From Akkermansia massiliensis (GTDB taxonomy: Bacteria; Verrucomicrobiota; Verrucomicrobiia; Verrucomicrobiales; Akkermansiaceae): a stretch of DNA of 64,000 bases. Position numbers and translations under genes: made by a program. Location: NCBI RefSeq assembly GCF_023516715.1, contig NZ_JAMGSI010000002.1, forward strand, positions 248,001 through 312,000, read 5' to 3'. Position 1 is the stretch's first letter; every line of letters begins with the position of its first letter. Shown piece by piece: positions 62,671 through 64,000 of the stretch. Under the pieces are notes generated by a model, which saw only the letters and a program-made list of their open reading frames with translations, made no database searches and had not been told where the DNA came from.

Positions 62671-63078
62671 ATGAACGAACAGGACGATACAAAACTCTGG
62701 CAGATTCTGGGCCATGCCTCCCAGCCTGCGCCGGGGGATGATTTTGCCCGCAGGGTCATGATGCGTATTGCCGGGGAAGAACACGCCACCGCCGTTCCGG
62801 CGGAATCCATCCACCACTTCAAGCGGAACTCCTTCCGCATCTGGGGCGCCGCGGCGGCGGCCCTGGTGGCTGCCGTCATCGGCATTGCAGCCCTGATGGA
62901 ACCCTCTGCTCCGCAAACGCCCCCCCTCTCCATCGCCACCCTGAACATTGACGATGTGCTGGTGGAAGAAGCCGGTCTGGCTCTGGGCCAGGAAAACCTG
63001 GTGGACGCTCTCTGCGTGCTGTCCTCCACGGAAACGGGCGTCATCTCCTCGGACAACATCCAGGACCTCCTTCTGTAA
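62671..63078 (+). CDS. hypothetical single-pass membrane protein, anti-sigma-like
   Basis: A 135-residue protein. Its cytoplasmic N-terminus (LWQILGHASQPAPGDDFARRVMMRI) resembles the start of small anti-sigma-like proteins, which often have a PxDDFxxRVM-type segment. A transmembrane helix follows (IWGAAAAALVAAVIGIAALM), then a ~55-residue periplasmic tail with LNIDDVLVEEAGLALGQENLVDALC. No sigma factor gene is adjacent, so the assignment is only a resemblance. The ATG at 62671 gives this plan; upstream codons lie in the SGNH frame shadow. Confidence 0.55.
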   Translation: MNEQDDTKLWQILGHASQPAPGDDFARRVMMRIAGEEHATAVPAESIHHFKRNSFRIWGAAAAALVAAVIGIAALMEPSAPQTPPLSIATLNIDDVLVEEAGLALGQENLVDALCVLSSTETGVISSDNIQDLLL

Positions 63079-63711
63079 CTCCGGAAACGGAAGCATTCTT
63101 CGTTCCCGGCCCAGGGAGCGGAAACTCTTCGCCGGGCAAACCGGATTTCTTTCCTCCCCGTCCCGAATCCGCCTTCCTGAAAACCGGTTTTCTCCGCAAA
63201 CGGGAACACCGGACACCGGAACCGTAGGAACGCCGCGCTGCCCCGGCCCCCACTGTTATAAAGCCTTTTCTCTTCCGGCCATGGCTGTGCCTTCCCCCCC
63301 CCCCCGTCTTGCTAGTCTCCATCCGGAACGGAAGGCAGAGTTTCCAAACCCCGGAACTGGCGAAGAAAACGGCCATCCGGAATAGGGGATTTATCCGGCA
63401 GGAAGGGCGCAGCTATCAGGCCCGGTAGCTGCTGCACCAATTAACCTATTTGCGAAGAAATACATCCAACTGCAACAACTGTATTAGCTGGTAATGAATG
63501 GCATACGCCAATTTTTCATATGAGACGGCCAAAGATTTTTCCCTTTCTTTCGGGCGTTCTGTCCGGATGATACGGCAGATATCCAAAGACGGCCGATTCT
63601 TCCAGGAATCGACTCTTATCCCGCATGAGGATTGTTGTTGCCTTCCCTGGAATTTGCCATGTTCATCGTAGAACTAAACGTTTAGTTCGGAAACAAGAAA
63701 CGATCAGGAAA
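63079..63711. other. 633-bp non-coding stretch with a 12-C tract and dyads
   Basis: No convincing gene is seen on either strand; short frames lack ribosome-binding sites and recognisable products. Visible elements are a run of 12 C (63294-63305), a dyad GCAGCTA (63409-63415) / TAGCTGC (63426-63432), and the 18-bp palindrome at 63671-63688. Composition turns less GC-rich toward the right edge, perhaps marking the edge of an accessory region. Confidence 0.5.
63671..63688. promoter_or_regulatory. 18-bp perfect palindrome, candidate operator
   Basis: GAACTAAACGTTTAGTTC is fully self-complementary, with no loop, typical of a site for a dimeric HTH repressor rather than a terminator. It lies 23 nt upstream of the ATG at 63712, where binding would block transcription or initiation. 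Confidence 0.55.
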
Positions 63712-64000
63712 ATGAATAACTATATTCCTCTAAACAAGGCAGTCGGCCCGAAGGTCATCTGCGACGGGTACCAGGCTCTCATCCCTCAGAAGCTCGGAGT
63801 CGATGCGATAACGTTCAACTTTGACGGGTCGGCGTGCGAGCACGCCACTTGTCCCGGTGCTCCGGAAATGTTCATCAAGGTCGAAGAAGACGGCCTGTAT
63901 TATTTCGGCGTAGAGGCCGACGATACGGGCAGCCTTACGATTGCCGGTGAGCAAGCTATAAAAAAGGATGGGACGCAGCCCAACGGCAAGCTGAATATTG
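63712..64000 (+). CDS. unrecognised gene, 3' end outside window
   Basis: An open frame of at least 96 codons, running off the right edge. The ATG at 63712 follows an AGGA 4 nt upstream. The sequence starts MNNYIPLNKAVGPKVICDGYQ and continues with ITFNFDGSACEHATCPGAPEMFIKVEEDGLYYFGVEADDTGSLTI, which reads as a soluble beta-rich domain with two Cys and one His close together (CEHATC). No signal peptide or transmembrane helix is visible, and I recognise no family. The 18-bp palindrome upstream suggests it is regulated. Composition is less biased than in the core genes, consistent with, but not proof of, acquisition. Confidence 0.5.
   Translation, partial: MNNYIPLNKAVGPKVICDGYQALIPQKLGVDAITFNFDGSACEHATCPGAPEMFIKVEEDGLYYFGVEADDTGSLTIAGEQAIKKDGTQPNGKLNI

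Noticed and set aside
63730-63954. A 74-codon minus-strand ORF near the right edge
   Set aside because: It is antisense to the plus-strand frame starting at 63712, which has a ribosome-binding site and an upstream operator-like palindrome. The minus-strand product resembles nothing known.

Overview
This window looks like a chromosomal segment of a mucin-degrading verrucomicrobium close to Akkermansia muciniphila. The evidence is a GC-rich, double-membrane genome (BamA, a type V autotransporter, lipoproteins, a PEP-CTERM protein), an adjacent secreted sulfatase and GH20 hexosaminidase, an SHD1-type domain typical of Planctomycetes/Verrucomicrobia, and a tRNA-Thr/tuf/tRNA-Trp/secE/nusG/rplKAJL/rpoBC cluster whose order recalls the PVC superphylum. 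The species assignment is an inference from gene content; no 16S rRNA gene is present.

Layout. 1-3.1 kb: the S-adenosylmethionine cycle genes metK and ahcY (minus strand, ahcY cut by the window edge), divergent from a regulator in which an ArsR-type winged helix is fused to a methyltransferase fold, as in SahR; a dyad lies between them. 3.1-8.0 kb: a Sel1/TPR protein, two unknown envelope proteins, an MFS transporter and an ankyrin-repeat protein. 8.0-15.4 kb: a heavy-metal efflux locus (Cys/His-rich small protein, TolC-type lipoprotein, adaptor with four 17-residue His/Cys repeats, RND pump, TetR-type regulator) with operator-like dyads. 15.4-21 kb, minus strand: lipoprotein, TPR membrane protein, metF, a coiled-coil membrane protein and bamA. 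21.2-25.8 kb: tig-clpP-clpX-tsaD. 25.8-39.1 kb: the translation/transcription cluster from tRNA-Thr to rpoC, with hairpins in several spacers and a strong terminator after rpoC. 39.1-45.1 kb: a 1,855-residue autotransporter with its own consensus promoter. 45.3-48.7 kb: small membrane protein, lepA and a lipoprotein with a cysteine-less thioredoxin-like fold plus SHD1. 48.9-52.5 kb: sulfatase and GH20 hexosaminidase. 52.6-55.3 kb: cysS, cupin and EamA transporter. 55.3-56.2 kb: a PEP-CTERM protein preceded by a 185-bp segment bounded by perfect 18-bp inverted repeats. 56.3-58.9 kb, minus: ABC-F ATPase and cyclophilin. 59.1-63.1 kb: hslO (Hsp33), two TPM-like proteins, an SGNH hydrolase and an anti-sigma-like membrane protein. 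63.1-64.0 kb: a long non-coding stretch with a 12-C tract and an 18-bp perfect palindrome ahead of an unrecognised gene cut by the right edge.

The observations most worth following are the inverted-repeat-bounded segment upstream of the PEP-CTERM gene (candidate invertible promoter), the SahR-like control of the SAM cycle, the periodic metal-binding repeats and dyads of the efflux locus, and the overlapping TPM/TPM/SGNH operon. Most other genes are core housekeeping genes with expected lengths and motifs. No CRISPR array, transposase, recombinase or rRNA gene was found.
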